From HGM04593 sp045654885 (GTDB taxonomy: Bacteria > Bacteroidota > Bacteroidia > Bacteroidales > Bacteroidaceae): 53,211 bases of DNA. A program made the translations under genes and the position numbers. This document shows, one piece after another, positions 23,940 through 32,723 of this stretch; position 1 is the first letter of the stretch, and the number at the start of each line of letters is the position of its first letter. The stretch spans positions 1 through 53,211 of the forward strand of contig JAZOOF010000006.1 in the NCBI GenBank assembly GCA_045654885.1. The letters are read 5' to 3'. The notes beneath the pieces were generated by a model that made no database searches, was not told the origin of the DNA, and saw only the letters and a program-made list of their open reading frames with translations.

Positions 23940-24683
23940 TTACTTGTTGTTCGCTGTCAGGTATGCGTCCAAGGCTGCCGGCATGTTTGTCGCCGCCGCC
24001 GAAGGCGCTTCAAGGTCGAGCCTCAAACCGTGCTCCTTTATATATTCGGCAGTCACGTTGCCAAAGCAGGCAACAAGCTGCTCGCCCTGAACGTAGTCGG
24101 GTACATTCTTCTTCAACGAGTCGATACCGTGTGGGCTGAAGAAGATGAGCATGTCGAACGACTTGATGTACTCGGGAGCAATCTCAGTGCTCACGGTGCG
24201 GTACATCTCGGCCTGTGAGTGATGTATGTCATACTTGCTGAACAGTGCATTCAGGTCGTCATTGTGCACGTTGGATGCGGGCACGAAATACTTCTCTGTC
24301 TTGTGCTTTGCAAACAGAGGCTCAAGGTCCTGTATGTGTCCGTTGCCGAAGAAAACCTTTCTCTTGCGGTACTGTACATACTTCTGTATGTACAATGAGA
24401 TTGTCTCCGACAGACAGAAATACTTCATGTCGTCGGGGATAGTAACTCTCAACTCCTTGCACAAAGTGAAGAAGTGGTCTATTGCATGACGAGAGAGGAA
24501 CACGATAGCTGTGTGGTCGAGAATCGATACCTTTTGCTGTCTGAATTCCTTGGCTGTTATTCCTTCAACCTTGATGAAAGAACAAAAGTCAATCTGCACG
24601 TTATGTTTCTCCGCAATGCTGAAATATGGAGACTTTTCTGTAGCAGGTCTTGGCTGTGACACCAGAATTTTATTTACCTTCAA
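23940..24683 (-). CDS. hemD: Uroporphyrinogen-III synthase
   Basis: The 247 residues fit the two-lobed HemD fold: KILVSQPRPATEKSPYFSIA at the N-terminus, IVFLSRHAIDHFF in the first lobe, and a second lobe with EMYRTVSTEI, IFFSPHGIDSLKK and VACFGNVTAEYIKEHGLRLD. HemD closes hydroxymethylbilane to uroporphyrinogen III. HemD sequences vary greatly, but the phrase order and the neighbouring DUF4271 gene, a common Bacteroidetes pairing, support the call. The DUF4271 gene stop is four bases upstream. Confidence 0.85.
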   Translation of the reverse strand: MKVNKILVSQPRPATEKSPYFSIAEKHNVQIDFCSFIKVEGITAKEFRQQKVSILDHTAIVFLSRHAIDHFFTLCKELRVTIPDDMKYFCLSETISLYIQKYVQYRKRKVFFGNGHIQDLEPLFAKHKTEKYFVPASNVHNDDLNALFSKYDIHHSQAEMYRTVSTEIAPEYIKSFDMLIFFSPHGIDSLKKNVPDYVQGEQLVACFGNVTAEYIKEHGLRLDLEAPSAAATNMPAALDAYLTANNK

Positions 24684-24687
24684 TGCT

Positions 24688-25383
24688 CTAAATTTTTATT
24701 GTTATAAAATCACCCAATTGTAGTATAGTTTTCCACACTATAGCTATAGGTAAAAATTCAAGTGCGCAAAGGTATGAAAAAATATCTACATAAATGCATT
24801 TTTTTGCAAAAATGATTTTGTAAGCCCCCTTGATTATTGCGTATAGGTGCAAGGCAAGTGTCAGAATTGAATAAAATTCTACATATTTTAAAGAAATTCC
24901 GGGCAAAAACAGAATAGTCAAAGCTGCCGGGGCAAGAGTGAAGCCCCATAGCTTGGTGGCAAAGAAGTAGAAACTGTTCCACTCCTCGCTTATGCCTTTG
25001 GTGAACAGGATGTTGTTTACAATGCAGTGCATAGCTCTCTTTATCAGCAGGAACGCGGTGAACATGGCTGCAAGCGTGCCTGTTACCTGCAGGGAGTTGC
25101 GGGAGGTTATGTCGAAACAGTGCTCATCCACCATTGCTGTGGCAACGATAGTGGCATAGAAGATGAACTGGAAATCCAACAGCGTGTTGCATATTCTGGT
25201 TATGTGTGTCCTGTCGTTGTAGGGTGTCGATTTGCTCTCGTAGTAAAAGATGCATTTTATGCGTTCCAATATGCCCGTGCCGTTCATGAGCAGCGCATAT
25301 GCAATGCCTACAAGGTTTAGGATGAGCAACAGCTGTATTATGTTGTCATTCGCCATGCAGTATGGTGCCAATGCTCCTGTCAT
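24688..25383 (-). CDS. DUF4271 multi-pass membrane protein
   Basis: The 231 residues carry about six hydrophobic segments, for example IIQLLLILNLVGIAYALLM, FIFYATIVATAMV and LAPAALTILFLPGISL. The layout and position beside hemD match the Bacteroidetes DUF4271 family, which has no assigned function. The start ATG overlaps the stop of the LOG gene (ATGA), so coupling is likely. An internal ATG at 25356 is possible but would lose the overlap. Confidence 0.75.
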   Translation of the reverse strand: MTGALAPYCMANDNIIQLLLILNLVGIAYALLMNGTGILERIKCIFYYESKSTPYNDRTHITRICNTLLDFQFIFYATIVATAMVDEHCFDITSRNSLQVTGTLAAMFTAFLLIKRAMHCIVNNILFTKGISEEWNSFYFFATKLWGFTLAPAALTILFLPGISLKYVEFYSILTLALHLYAIIKGAYKIIFAKKCIYVDIFSYLCALEFLPIAIVWKTILQLGDFITIKI

Positions 25384-25964
25384 AGTGCTGCGTATTTTCT
25401 TACCTCAGCACTCCAGCGCGGTGTGTTTCGTATTGCCTCAAGCGCTTCGGCCGGTGTTGTGGCAACGCTCCATATACGGCTGTGGATTTCACCCATGAAG
25501 TGCTCTTCCACGGCTTTCTCAAGCTGTGCAATGAAGTGGTCGTAGTATCCGTTGATGTTGAGGATGACAATGGGATTCAGATAGAGCCCCAACTGTTTCC
25601 AAGTGATAATCTCACTAAGTTCCTCTATTGTGCCGCAACCGCCGGGCAACGCAATTACCGCGTCGCTCAGGTTGGCCATCATCTGCTTGCGTTCGTGCAT
25701 GGAGCCGGTTATGTGCAGCTCGGTGAGCCCTGTATGGTGCCAGTTCTGGTCCACCATGAACTGTGGAATTACACCTATTGCCTTGCCGCCGTTGTCAAGT
25801 GCTCCGTCCTCAACCTTGCGCATTAGGCCTATGCTCCCGGCACCGGTCACCACTGTTATTCCCTCCTTGGCAAGCAATGCTCCGAGCTCGTATGCCGTCT
25901 CGCCATAGATTTCTGCCACCTTGTTGCTCGATGCGCAGTATATGCATATATTGTTTATTTCCAT
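25380..25964 (-). CDS. LOG family protein (TIGR00730-type nucleotide phosphoribohydrolase)
   Basis: The 194-residue Rossmann-fold protein has GAGSIGLMRKVEDGAL and the hallmark PGGCGTIEELSEIITWKQLG, which matches the PGGxGTxxE active site. Family members hydrolyse cytokinin riboside 5'-monophosphates or AMP-like nucleotides, or are wrongly called lysine decarboxylases. The bacterial substrate is unclear. It heads the run LOG-DUF4271-hemD-rnpA-yidD-tatD. Confidence 0.9.
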   Translation of the reverse strand: MEINNICIYCASSNKVAEIYGETAYELGALLAKEGITVVTGAGSIGLMRKVEDGALDNGGKAIGVIPQFMVDQNWHHTGLTELHITGSMHERKQMMANLSDAVIALPGGCGTIEELSEIITWKQLGLYLNPIVILNINGYYDHFIAQLEKAVEEHFMGEIHSRIWSVATTPAEALEAIRNTPRWSAEVRKYAAL

Positions 25965-26033
25965 TAGTCAATTAAGAAACAGTTTAATATTTAATCTCGC
26001 TCCGTGCGCTTGAACCTCGGCTGCACTCGCAGT

Positions 26034-26060
26034 AAAATGCTAAAGCGAGCTTAGCATTTT
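26034..26060. terminator. Hairpin downstream of comM
   Basis: AAAATGCTAA and TTAGCATTTT enclose a 7-base loop, with further GAGC/GCTC pairing around it. It lies about 27 bases past the comM stop and ends the typA-tlpA-comM transcript before the LOG gene. Confidence 0.7.
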
Positions 26061-26086
26061 GCTCGTTTGCACGAGCTTTCACCTTG

Positions 26087-27625
26087 TCAAGTTCCCCAAC
26101 TGCCACGGTCGAGGTTGCGGTAGCCTATGGCCTCGGCAATGTGTTGGAACTGTATGTTCTCGCTACTGTCAAGGTCGGCAATGGTGCGTGCGACCTTGAG
26201 TATTCGGTCGTATGCGCGTGCCGAGAGGTCGAATCTTGTCATTGCTGTCTTGAGCATTGCAAGGCTTGTCTCGTCGAGCACTGCATATTTCGCGATGAGC
26301 TTGGGTGTCATTTGTGCATTGCAGTAGATGCCCTTCTCGTTCTTGTATCGCTCTTCCTGAATCTTGCGGGCTGCAACAACGCGCTCGCGTATTGCTGCAC
26401 TCGGCTCGCCGGGGGCGGTTTTGGATATCTCCTCGAACGGTACGGGGGTAATCTCTATCTGCAGGTCGATGCGGTCGAGCAATGGGCCGCTTATCTTGTT
26501 AAGGTAACGTTGCACTTGGCCCGGGCTGCATGTGCAGGCCTTGGTAGGGTGGTTGTAGTAGCCACAAGGGCATGGGTTCATTGATGCGATGAACATCACT
26601 CCGGCGGGGTACTCCACCTTGTAGTTGGCACGTGCCACGCAAATCTTGCGGTCCTCAAGCGGTTGGCGCATCACTTCGAGCACGTCGCGGCTGAACTCGG
26701 GCAGCTCGTCGAGGAACAGCACACCGTTGTGTGCCAATGAAATTTCGCCCGGCTTGGGGTTTGCTCCGCCTCCGCACAGTGCTACCGACGAAATGGTGTG
26801 GTGCGGGCTGCGGAATGGGCGCTGGGTAATGAGCGATATGCCGTCGGGCATCATTCCGCTAACAGAGTGTATCTTTGTTGTCTCAAGGCTCTCTTCGAGT
26901 GTGAGGGGCGGCAGGATGGATGGCAGGCGCTTGGCCATCATTGATTTTCCGCTACCCGGGGGACCTACCATAATAAGGTTGTGACCGCCTGCCGCAGCGA
27001 CTTCAAAGGCACGTTTCACGCTCTCCTGTCCACGTACCTCGCTGAAGTCGAACGGAAAAGTGCTCTGTCTTGAGTAGAAATCGTTCTCAATGTCTACCCT
27101 GTATGGGGCAATCTCCTCCTTGCCGTCGAGGAACTGCAGCACCTGGGCAAGGTTGTCGGCACCGTAGACGGTTATGCCGTTCACGACAGCAGCCTCGGCG
27201 GCATTGCCGGCCGGCAGTATTATGCCTTCGTAGCCAAGTTCCTTTGCCTTGATGGTTATTGGCAATGCTCCTTTGATGGGCAGGATTTTGCCGTCGAGCC
27301 CCAGTTCGCCCATTATAAGATAACGGTCGAGTTTTGCTGTAGAGACGGCCTCGTCGGCTGCAAGTATGCCAATGGCGATGGGGAGGTCATAGGCCGAGCC
27401 CTCCTTCTTTATGTCGGCGGGCGCCATGTTCACAATAATCTGCTTGCTCGGGAAACGCAGACCGTTGTGGTGGAACGCGGAGTTTATTCGTTGTTGGCTC
27501 TCCTTGACTGCATTGTCGGGCAGTCCCACCAAGTAGAACTTTATTCCTCGCAACGCATTGACCTCAATGGTTACAAGTGTTGCATTTATGCCTTGAATGG
27601 CTGCTGCAAGAACCTTTACGAGCAT
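26087..27625 (-). CDS. comM: Mg-chelatase-like AAA ATPase, YifB/ComM family
   Basis: The 512-residue protein has the ComM layout. An N-terminal Lon-like fold starts TLVTIEVNALRGIKFYLVGL. The AAA core has Walker A GPPGSGKSMMAK and Walker B LFLDELPEFSRDVLEVMRQP. A cysteine motif, NPCPCGYYNHPTKACTCSPG, follows, and the C-terminal domain has RAYDRILKVARTIADLD. ComM is a hexameric helicase that promotes branch migration during natural transformation; outside competent species its role is less certain. It lies 10 bases after the thioredoxin-fold gene. Confidence 0.93.
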   Translation of the reverse strand: MLVKVLAAAIQGINATLVTIEVNALRGIKFYLVGLPDNAVKESQQRINSAFHHNGLRFPSKQIIVNMAPADIKKEGSAYDLPIAIGILAADEAVSTAKLDRYLIMGELGLDGKILPIKGALPITIKAKELGYEGIILPAGNAAEAAVVNGITVYGADNLAQVLQFLDGKEEIAPYRVDIENDFYSRQSTFPFDFSEVRGQESVKRAFEVAAAGGHNLIMVGPPGSGKSMMAKRLPSILPPLTLEESLETTKIHSVSGMMPDGISLITQRPFRSPHHTISSVALCGGGANPKPGEISLAHNGVLFLDELPEFSRDVLEVMRQPLEDRKICVARANYKVEYPAGVMFIASMNPCPCGYYNHPTKACTCSPGQVQRYLNKISGPLLDRIDLQIEITPVPFEEISKTAPGEPSAAIRERVVAARKIQEERYKNEKGIYCNAQMTPKLIAKYAVLDETSLAMLKTAMTRFDLSARAYDRILKVARTIADLDSSENIQFQHIAEAIGYRNLDRGSWGT

Positions 27626-27635
27626 ATTACCGTGG

Positions 27636-28706
27636 TTATTTCTTTATTTTTATCTTGTTGTTCTTCTTTTTGTTCTCTTTCTTCTCGTTCCTGGTGTCGT
27701 GCTTATGCGTCAGGGAGTCAATCCTCATTGCTGTTAGGCTGTCGAGTGCGACACCATATTCGGCAATGCGCTTGTACGGGGTGACAATGACCGAGTAGGG
27801 CAGCGAGGTTATGTTGAACGACTCCAGCACTTCGCTTGCCATTCCTGTGTGGTCGGATACATTGTCTCCAATTATGCTGTCGCCCAGGACTGCGCTCTTC
27901 CAGGCTGCTGTGTCGCTGTCGAGTGAGATGTTGAGAATGGCAAAATTCTCGCTGCGTACCTTCTCCCTGAGCTCACGCAGTTTCTTTATCTGTTCGTGAC
28001 TGTTGCTGTTCCATGTTGCCCACACGTTGATAAGTATGTATTTGTCGGAGTAAACTCCTGCATTTACTTTTTTCCCGTCGATTGTGGTGTAGTTGAACGA
28101 GGGGAACATGCGGTGCTTTACGTTGCCGTTCTTCTTTTCGAGCAGTTTGCTTGTTGTCGTAAAGAAACGGTGGTCCTGCAATACACCGCTCAAGTTCGGG
28201 ATTGCTTTGCGTATGTAGTCGTTGTCGGGAAGTGGTACCTCTATTATGTATCGGCGGAACAGCTCGGCATTAACCTCGCTGAATGGGTGTCTCTTCGCAA
28301 ACTCCTCGATAATCCTCTTCAGCTTTACAAAGTCGGCCTCGGCATCGAGCAGGCGCGATATGCTGTCGTGCAGTGCCTGTGTGCTGCCGCCATCTACGCA
28401 CCATCCGCTTTTAAGCATGGTGTCTGGTCGCAGTGTTGCTGTCGTGCCGGGGGTGGCAAAGAGGGGGATGATATTGCCGTCGGGGAGTGCCAGCATAAAG
28501 GTTGTGGTGTCCTCAATGGCAATGGATATGGTGAAGCTGCTGTCGCACTTTGCCGACAGTACATCCTTGTGATTCTTGTCGTTGCTCCACAGGTATACCT
28601 CGCCCTCATGTAGCCCGCAACCCTGTATGGTGTAGCAAGGTACCTCTTTCTCTTTGCAGGAGAAGAGGAGCAGGAGCAGTGCAATGAGTGCTGGTAACCT
28701 TTTCAT
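27636..28706 (-). CDS. Thioredoxin-fold lipoprotein without the CxxC motif (DUF4369/TlpA-like)
   Basis: The ATG at 28706 gives MKRLPALIALLLLLFSCKE, a lipoprotein signal; the longer frame would run into typA. The middle (about 30-120) is a DUF4369-like beta domain. The C-terminal part (about 200-340) is a TlpA/AhpC-type thioredoxin fold with INVWATW, AILNISLDSD and SLPYSVIVTP, the last carrying the cis-Pro loop. Where TlpA has CxxC, this protein has N233-S-N-S236, so it cannot work as a dithiol oxidoreductase. The tail is strikingly lysine-rich. It is probably a periplasmic binding or scaffold protein. It follows typA by 19 bases and precedes comM. Confidence 0.83.
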   Translation of the reverse strand: MKRLPALIALLLLLFSCKEKEVPCYTIQGCGLHEGEVYLWSNDKNHKDVLSAKCDSSFTISIAIEDTTTFMLALPDGNIIPLFATPGTTATLRPDTMLKSGWCVDGGSTQALHDSISRLLDAEADFVKLKRIIEEFAKRHPFSEVNAELFRRYIIEVPLPDNDYIRKAIPNLSGVLQDHRFFTTTSKLLEKKNGNVKHRMFPSFNYTTIDGKKVNAGVYSDKYILINVWATWNSNSHEQIKKLRELREKVRSENFAILNISLDSDTAAWKSAVLGDSIIGDNVSDHTGMASEVLESFNITSLPYSVIVTPYKRIAEYGVALDSLTAMRIDSLTHKHDTRNEKKENKKKNNKIKIKK

Positions 28707-28725
28707 ATATCCCGGTACCGCCTTG

Positions 28726-30522
28726 TTATTGCTTGTTGGCGCGTTTGCGCTCAAGCTCATCGAGGATAATCTTGCGCATGCGCATTGACTTTGGTGTCAC
28801 CTCAAGGTACTCGTCCTCCTTGATGTACTCCAATGCCTCCTCCAACGAGAAGATGATTGGCGGAACAATGCGTGCCTTGTCGTCGCTGCCGCTGGCGCGC
28901 ATGTTGGTGAGTTTCTTGCTCTTTGTGACGTTGATGACAAGGTCGTTCTCGTGGATGTGCTCACCTACAACCTGGCCTGCATACACCTCCTCCTGTGGGC
29001 TGATGAAGAACTTGCCGCGCTCCTGGAGCTTGTCGATTGCGTAGGCAAACGCCGTGCCGCTCTCCATTACCACCAGCGAACCGTTTGTGCGGCGCTCAAT
29101 CTCGCCCTTGAATGGCTGGTACTCCTTGAAACGGTGTGCCATGATGGCCTCGCCGGCCGATGCTGTGAGCACGTTGGTGCGCAGGCCGATGATACCGCGT
29201 GAGGGAATGTTGAACTCTATGTTTACACGCTCGGCCTGTGCCTCCATTGAGAGCATCTCGCCTTTGCGGCGTGTAACCATGTCGATAATCTTGCTTGAGT
29301 AGTCGGTGGGGACATTGATTGTGAGCTCCTCGATTGGTTCGTGCTTCACACCGTCAATCTCCTTGTAGATAACCTGTGGCTGGCCTACCTGCAGCTCGTA
29401 GCCCTCGCGGCGCATTGTCTCAATGAGCACCGAGAGGTGGAGCACTCCGCGGCCGAACACTGTCCAAGCGTCCTCCTCGGGGTCTTTCTTCACGCGCAAG
29501 GCAAGGTTCTTGTCGAGCTCCTTGTCAAGGCGGTCCTGAATGTGGCGCGATGTAACGAACTTGCCCTCCTTGCCAAAGAACGGTGAGTCGTTGATGGTAA
29601 AGAGCATACTCATTGTGGGCTCGTCGATGGCAATTGGCGGCAATGCCTCGGGGTTCTCAAAGTCGCATATGGTGTCGCCAATCTCGAACTTGTCGAGTCC
29701 CACAATGGCGCAGATGTCGCCCGAACTTACGCTCTCGGTCTTGCGGCGGCCAAGTCCCTCAAAGGTGTGCAGCTCCTTAATCTTCATCTTGCTCTGTTCG
29801 CCGTTGCGGTTAACGAGTGTGACGTTAGAGCCTTCGGTGAGTGTGCCGCGATGTACGCGTCCCACTGCTATGCGGCCTGTGTAGGGCGAGTAGTCGAGCG
29901 AGGTGATGAGCATCTGCGGTGTGCCCTCCAGTTTCTCGGGGGCAGGGATGTGCTCAAGGATTGCGTCAAGCAGGGCGGTGAGGTCGGTTGTCTCGTTGCG
30001 CCAGTCGGTGCTCATCCAGTTGTTCTTTGCACTACCATAAAGTACGGGGAAATCGAGCTGCTCCTCGGTTGCGTCGAGTGAGAACATAAGGTCGAATACC
30101 ATCTCGTAAACCTCCTCGGGGCGGCAGTTGGGCTTGTCTACCTTGTTCACGACAACAATAGGCTTCAAACCTATCTGCAATGCCTTCTGCAATACGAAGC
30201 GTGTCTGTGGCATCGGACCCTCAAAGGCATCAACAAGCAGAATACATCCGTCGGCCATGTTGAGCACGCGCTCAACCTCGCCGCCAAAGTCGCTGTGTCC
30301 CGGAGTGTCGATGATGTTGATTTTTGTATCCTTGTACTGGATGGATACGTTCTTTGAAAGGATGGTTATACCTCTCTCGCGCTCCAGCTCGTTGTTGTCG
30401 AGTGTGAGCTTGTCGTTGTCCTGCTCCTTGAGCAGGTTGCCTGCCAACATCATCTTGTCAACGAGGGTTGTCTTTCCGTGGTCTACGTGCGCAATGATTG
30501 CGATGTTACGAATATTCTGCAT
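28726..30522 (-). CDS. typA: Ribosome-associated GTPase BipA/TypA
   Basis: The 598-residue translation GTPase has G1 AHVDHGKTTLVDKM, G3 DTPGHSDFGGEVERV and G4 NKVDKPNCRPEEV. EF-G-like domains follow, with SRGIIGLRTNVLTAS and AHRFKEYQPFKGEIERRTNG in the BipA-specific C-terminal region. It helps ribosome assembly and growth under stress. It is the first gene of typA-tlpA-comM, with a -7 box at 30593 upstream. Confidence 0.96.
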   Translation of the reverse strand: MQNIRNIAIIAHVDHGKTTLVDKMMLAGNLLKEQDNDKLTLDNNELERERGITILSKNVSIQYKDTKINIIDTPGHSDFGGEVERVLNMADGCILLVDAFEGPMPQTRFVLQKALQIGLKPIVVVNKVDKPNCRPEEVYEMVFDLMFSLDATEEQLDFPVLYGSAKNNWMSTDWRNETTDLTALLDAILEHIPAPEKLEGTPQMLITSLDYSPYTGRIAVGRVHRGTLTEGSNVTLVNRNGEQSKMKIKELHTFEGLGRRKTESVSSGDICAIVGLDKFEIGDTICDFENPEALPPIAIDEPTMSMLFTINDSPFFGKEGKFVTSRHIQDRLDKELDKNLALRVKKDPEEDAWTVFGRGVLHLSVLIETMRREGYELQVGQPQVIYKEIDGVKHEPIEELTINVPTDYSSKIIDMVTRRKGEMLSMEAQAERVNIEFNIPSRGIIGLRTNVLTASAGEAIMAHRFKEYQPFKGEIERRTNGSLVVMESGTAFAYAIDKLQERGKFFISPQEEVYAGQVVGEHIHENDLVINVTKSKKLTNMRASGSDDKARIVPPIIFSLEEALEYIKEDEYLEVTPKSMRMRKIILDELERKRANKQ

Positions 30523-30575
30523 ATCAATCTTGTGTTTCCTTGTTTAAAAATCATGTGCAACTGCTCTGTGGACGC

Positions 30576-30593
30576 GCAGTCGCAAGCGACTGC
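30576..30593. promoter_or_regulatory. Perfect inverted repeat over the typA start site
   Basis: GCAGTCGC and GCGACTGC flank AA, an 18-base palindrome. It touches the typA -7 box and covers the predicted start site near 30586. It may be an operator or a 5' stem-loop on the transcript. Confidence 0.5.
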
Positions 30594-30600
30594 AAAGTTA
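30593..30600 (-). promoter_or_regulatory. -7 box of the typA promoter
   Basis: The minus strand reads TAACTTTG. The -33 region is not clear. The 307-base gap between typA and rpsO also holds the rpsO promoter and leader; nothing else was recognised in it. Confidence 0.6.
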
Positions 30601-30715
30601 CACAAAAATAGCGAGAAAATTGCCGTTTGGGGGCTCTTTGTGTGCAAATGTTTGAAAATGAGCCCGCTTTTGCATGGCGAGAAGGGTTGTTTTACAAAAA
30701 AATGATGAAAAGTGA

Positions 30716-30745
30716 TTGCTGTTACGGAAAATAGTTGTACCTTTG
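30716..30745 (+). promoter_or_regulatory. Promoter of rpsO
   Basis: TTG (30716-30718), 19 bases, TACCTTTG (30738-30745), the standard strong Bacteroidetes pattern. The start site near 30752 gives a leader of about 79 bases. Confidence 0.85.
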
Positions 30746-30753
30746 CATCCGCG

Positions 30754-30796
30754 TTGGCAACATATTGCGCCCCGTGCGCATTCATTTGTCGGCCAA
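30754..30796 (+). promoter_or_regulatory. Stem-loop in the rpsO leader, possible S15 autoregulatory element
   Basis: TTGGC (30754-30758) can pair with GCCAA (30792-30796), and within it TGCGC (30766-30770) pairs with GCGCA (30776-30780). S15 represses its own mRNA in several bacteria through structured leaders, so this is a candidate. The stems are short and the pairing was judged by eye. Confidence 0.4.
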
Positions 30797-30830
30797 AAGA
30801 TATTTTTTTAACCCTTTAAAACTTCAAATT

Positions 30831-31100
30831 ATGTATTTGGATTCAGAGAAAAAGAAAGAAATCTTTGGCACATACGGAACGTCTAACACTGATACTGGTT
30901 CAGCTGAGAGCCAGATTGCATTGTTCTCATACCGTATTGCACATTTGACGGAGCACCTCAAGGCTAACCGTAAGGATTATAGCACACAGAGAGCTTTGAC
31001 AATGTTGGTAGGTAAGCGTCGTTCACTCCTCAACTACTTGAAGGAGCGTGACATCAACCGCTACCGTGCTATCGTAGCTAAGCTCGGCTTGCGTAGATAA
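30831..31100 (+). CDS. rpsO: 30S ribosomal protein S15
   Basis: The ATG at 30831 gives MYLDSEKKKEIFGTYGTS, the expected start of Bacteroidetes S15, and the total is 89 residues as usual. Core motifs are TGSAESQIALFSYRIAHLTE, HLKANRKDYSTQRALTMLVG and RRSLLNYLKERD. S15 binds 16S rRNA early in small-subunit assembly. The gene is monocistronic, with its own promoter and terminator. Confidence 0.97.
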   Translation: MYLDSEKKKEIFGTYGTSNTDTGSAESQIALFSYRIAHLTEHLKANRKDYSTQRALTMLVGKRRSLLNYLKERDINRYRAIVAKLGLRR

Positions 31101-31119
31101 TCTGCGTCAAGAAAGATTT

Positions 31120-31159
31120 AATCGCGGGATTACCATTAGGAAGTCCCGCGATTTTTTTT
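31120..31159 (+). terminator. Terminator of rpsO
   Basis: AATCGCGGGA pairs with TCCCGCGATT and is followed by a run of T, a typical rho-independent terminator 20 bases after the stop. Confidence 0.95.
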
Positions 31160-31207
31160 GTTTGCTTGTTTTGTGCGAATTTGGCACCCTTATTGTTATC
31201 CTGCTGC

Positions 31208-31263
31208 TGTCATCCTTAACGTAGTGACGGCTCTTTAGATTCTTCGCTTTGCTCAGAATGACA
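31208..31263. repeat. Dispersed intergenic repeat, copy D (with a half copy at 31353-31378)
   Basis: TGTCATCCTTAACGTAGTGA is matched by AGATTCTTCGCTTTGCTCAG followed by AATGACA, forming an inverted repeat of 56 bases. A lone half TGTCATTCTGAACGGATGTA follows at 31353 and runs up to the nhaC stop codon. Confidence 0.8.
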
Positions 31264-31378
31264 AGCACGGTTGAGGCTTGTCCGAAAAATGACAGAGACG
31301 ATATGGCACGTGCAGTTTAGGTTCGTTATTTTGTGATTCTTTTATCATTCTTTGTCATTCTGAACGGATGTAAAGGAA

Positions 31379-32695
31379 CTATTGTTCCGCAGTCTGTGTT
31401 CTTTGCTTTACAACCTTCCTTTTCACAAGAATAGAAACCACAATCATCACTCCAATGCACATGGGGTAGTAGAGGCTTGGGATAATCTCCAGTGGTGATA
31501 CCTTTGCCAGTCCTGAGGCAATGAGCAGCTGTGCACCGTAGGGTATTACTCCTTGTACAAAGCACGATGTGGTGTCCATGAGGCTTGCTGTGTGGCGCGG
31601 TTGAATGCCGAACTTTTTTGATATGTCGCGCGAGATATCGGCCACGGTCAAAATTGCAATCGTATTGTTTGCTGTGCAAACGTTTGCAAGCGCTGTCAAT
31701 GCTGTGATGGCAAACTCTGCTGCACGCTTTGTGCGCATGCGCAGTGTCACAATGCGTATAAGGTAGTCTATACCGCCGTTTATGCGTACAATCTCCAACA
31801 GTCCGCCGGCGAGCATGGTCACAAGGATAAGCTCCGTCATTCCCATTATTCCGTCACCCATTTCGGTAAAAATGCTTATTCCGCCTACTGCACCGAATGC
31901 CAGTCCCATGGCTCCTGCAATTACAATGCCAATGATTAGCACCAGCAGTACATTCATGCCGACAAGTGCGCACACAATGACGGTGAGGTAGGGAATGCAC
32001 TTAAGTGCATCGTTCACGGTGATGGCTGTTGTCTCAATCTCTTCTATTCCATTGCCGCTGAAGGCGTAAAGTAATAGTGTGACAACGGCGGCCGGCATCA
32101 CAAGCCTTATGTTGGTGCGGAACTTGCTGCGCATTGAACATCCCTGTGTCTGTGTGGCGGCAATGGTGGTGTCCGAAATGAACGAGAGGTTGTCGCCAAA
32201 GAAAGCGCCGCCCACAACAATTGCTACAAGCCATGACGTGTCGCAGTTGAGTTTTGTTGCAAGGGCTGTCACAACGGGTGTAAGTGCAACAATTGTGCCT
32301 ACAGATGTTCCAATGGAGAGTGATATGAAACAGGCTGCAATGAATATTCCCGCCGGCAGGTAGTTGCTTGGGATGAGGTTCAGTGTCAACTGTACCGTGG
32401 CATCCACTGCGCCCATGGCCTTTGCAAGCGCGGCAAATGCTCCTGCAAGCACAAATATCCATATCATGTACATTATGCGTGTGTTGGCAGCACCTTTCGA
32501 GAAGTGCTCTATGCGTTCGTCAAGCGTGCTTCCGCGTGTTATTGCCACAGCATATACCGATGCCACAATGAATGCCGTTGCTATTGGTATGCGGTAGAAA
32601 TCTCCTGCAATTATTGAGCCGGCAAGGTATATTGTGAGCAGTACAATGATGGGCGAAAGCGCAAGCAGCCCATGTCGTGTGTCTATCTTTTGCAT
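31379..32695 (-). CDS. nhaC: NhaC family Na+/H+ antiporter
   Basis: The 438-residue inner-membrane protein has about ten to twelve hydrophobic segments. Motifs fit the NhaC family: SLSIGTSVGTIVALTPVVTA, VVGGAFFGDNLSFISDTTIA (the conserved GDNLSxISDTT) and ANNTIAILTVADISRDISKK. It exchanges Na+ for protons, possibly with organic substrates as in MleN. A degenerate promoter overlaps the terminator of the upstream GH85 gene. Confidence 0.9.
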   Translation of the reverse strand: MQKIDTRHGLLALSPIIVLLTIYLAGSIIAGDFYRIPIATAFIVASVYAVAITRGSTLDERIEHFSKGAANTRIMYMIWIFVLAGAFAALAKAMGAVDATVQLTLNLIPSNYLPAGIFIAACFISLSIGTSVGTIVALTPVVTALATKLNCDTSWLVAIVVGGAFFGDNLSFISDTTIAATQTQGCSMRSKFRTNIRLVMPAAVVTLLLYAFSGNGIEEIETTAITVNDALKCIPYLTVIVCALVGMNVLLVLIIGIVIAGAMGLAFGAVGGISIFTEMGDGIMGMTELILVTMLAGGLLEIVRINGGIDYLIRIVTLRMRTKRAAEFAITALTALANVCTANNTIAILTVADISRDISKKFGIQPRHTASLMDTTSCFVQGVIPYGAQLLIASGLAKVSPLEIIPSLYYPMCIGVMIVVSILVKRKVVKQRTQTAEQ

Positions 32696-32723
32696 AGTGA
32701 TATGTTTTTCCTGCGCGAAGATA

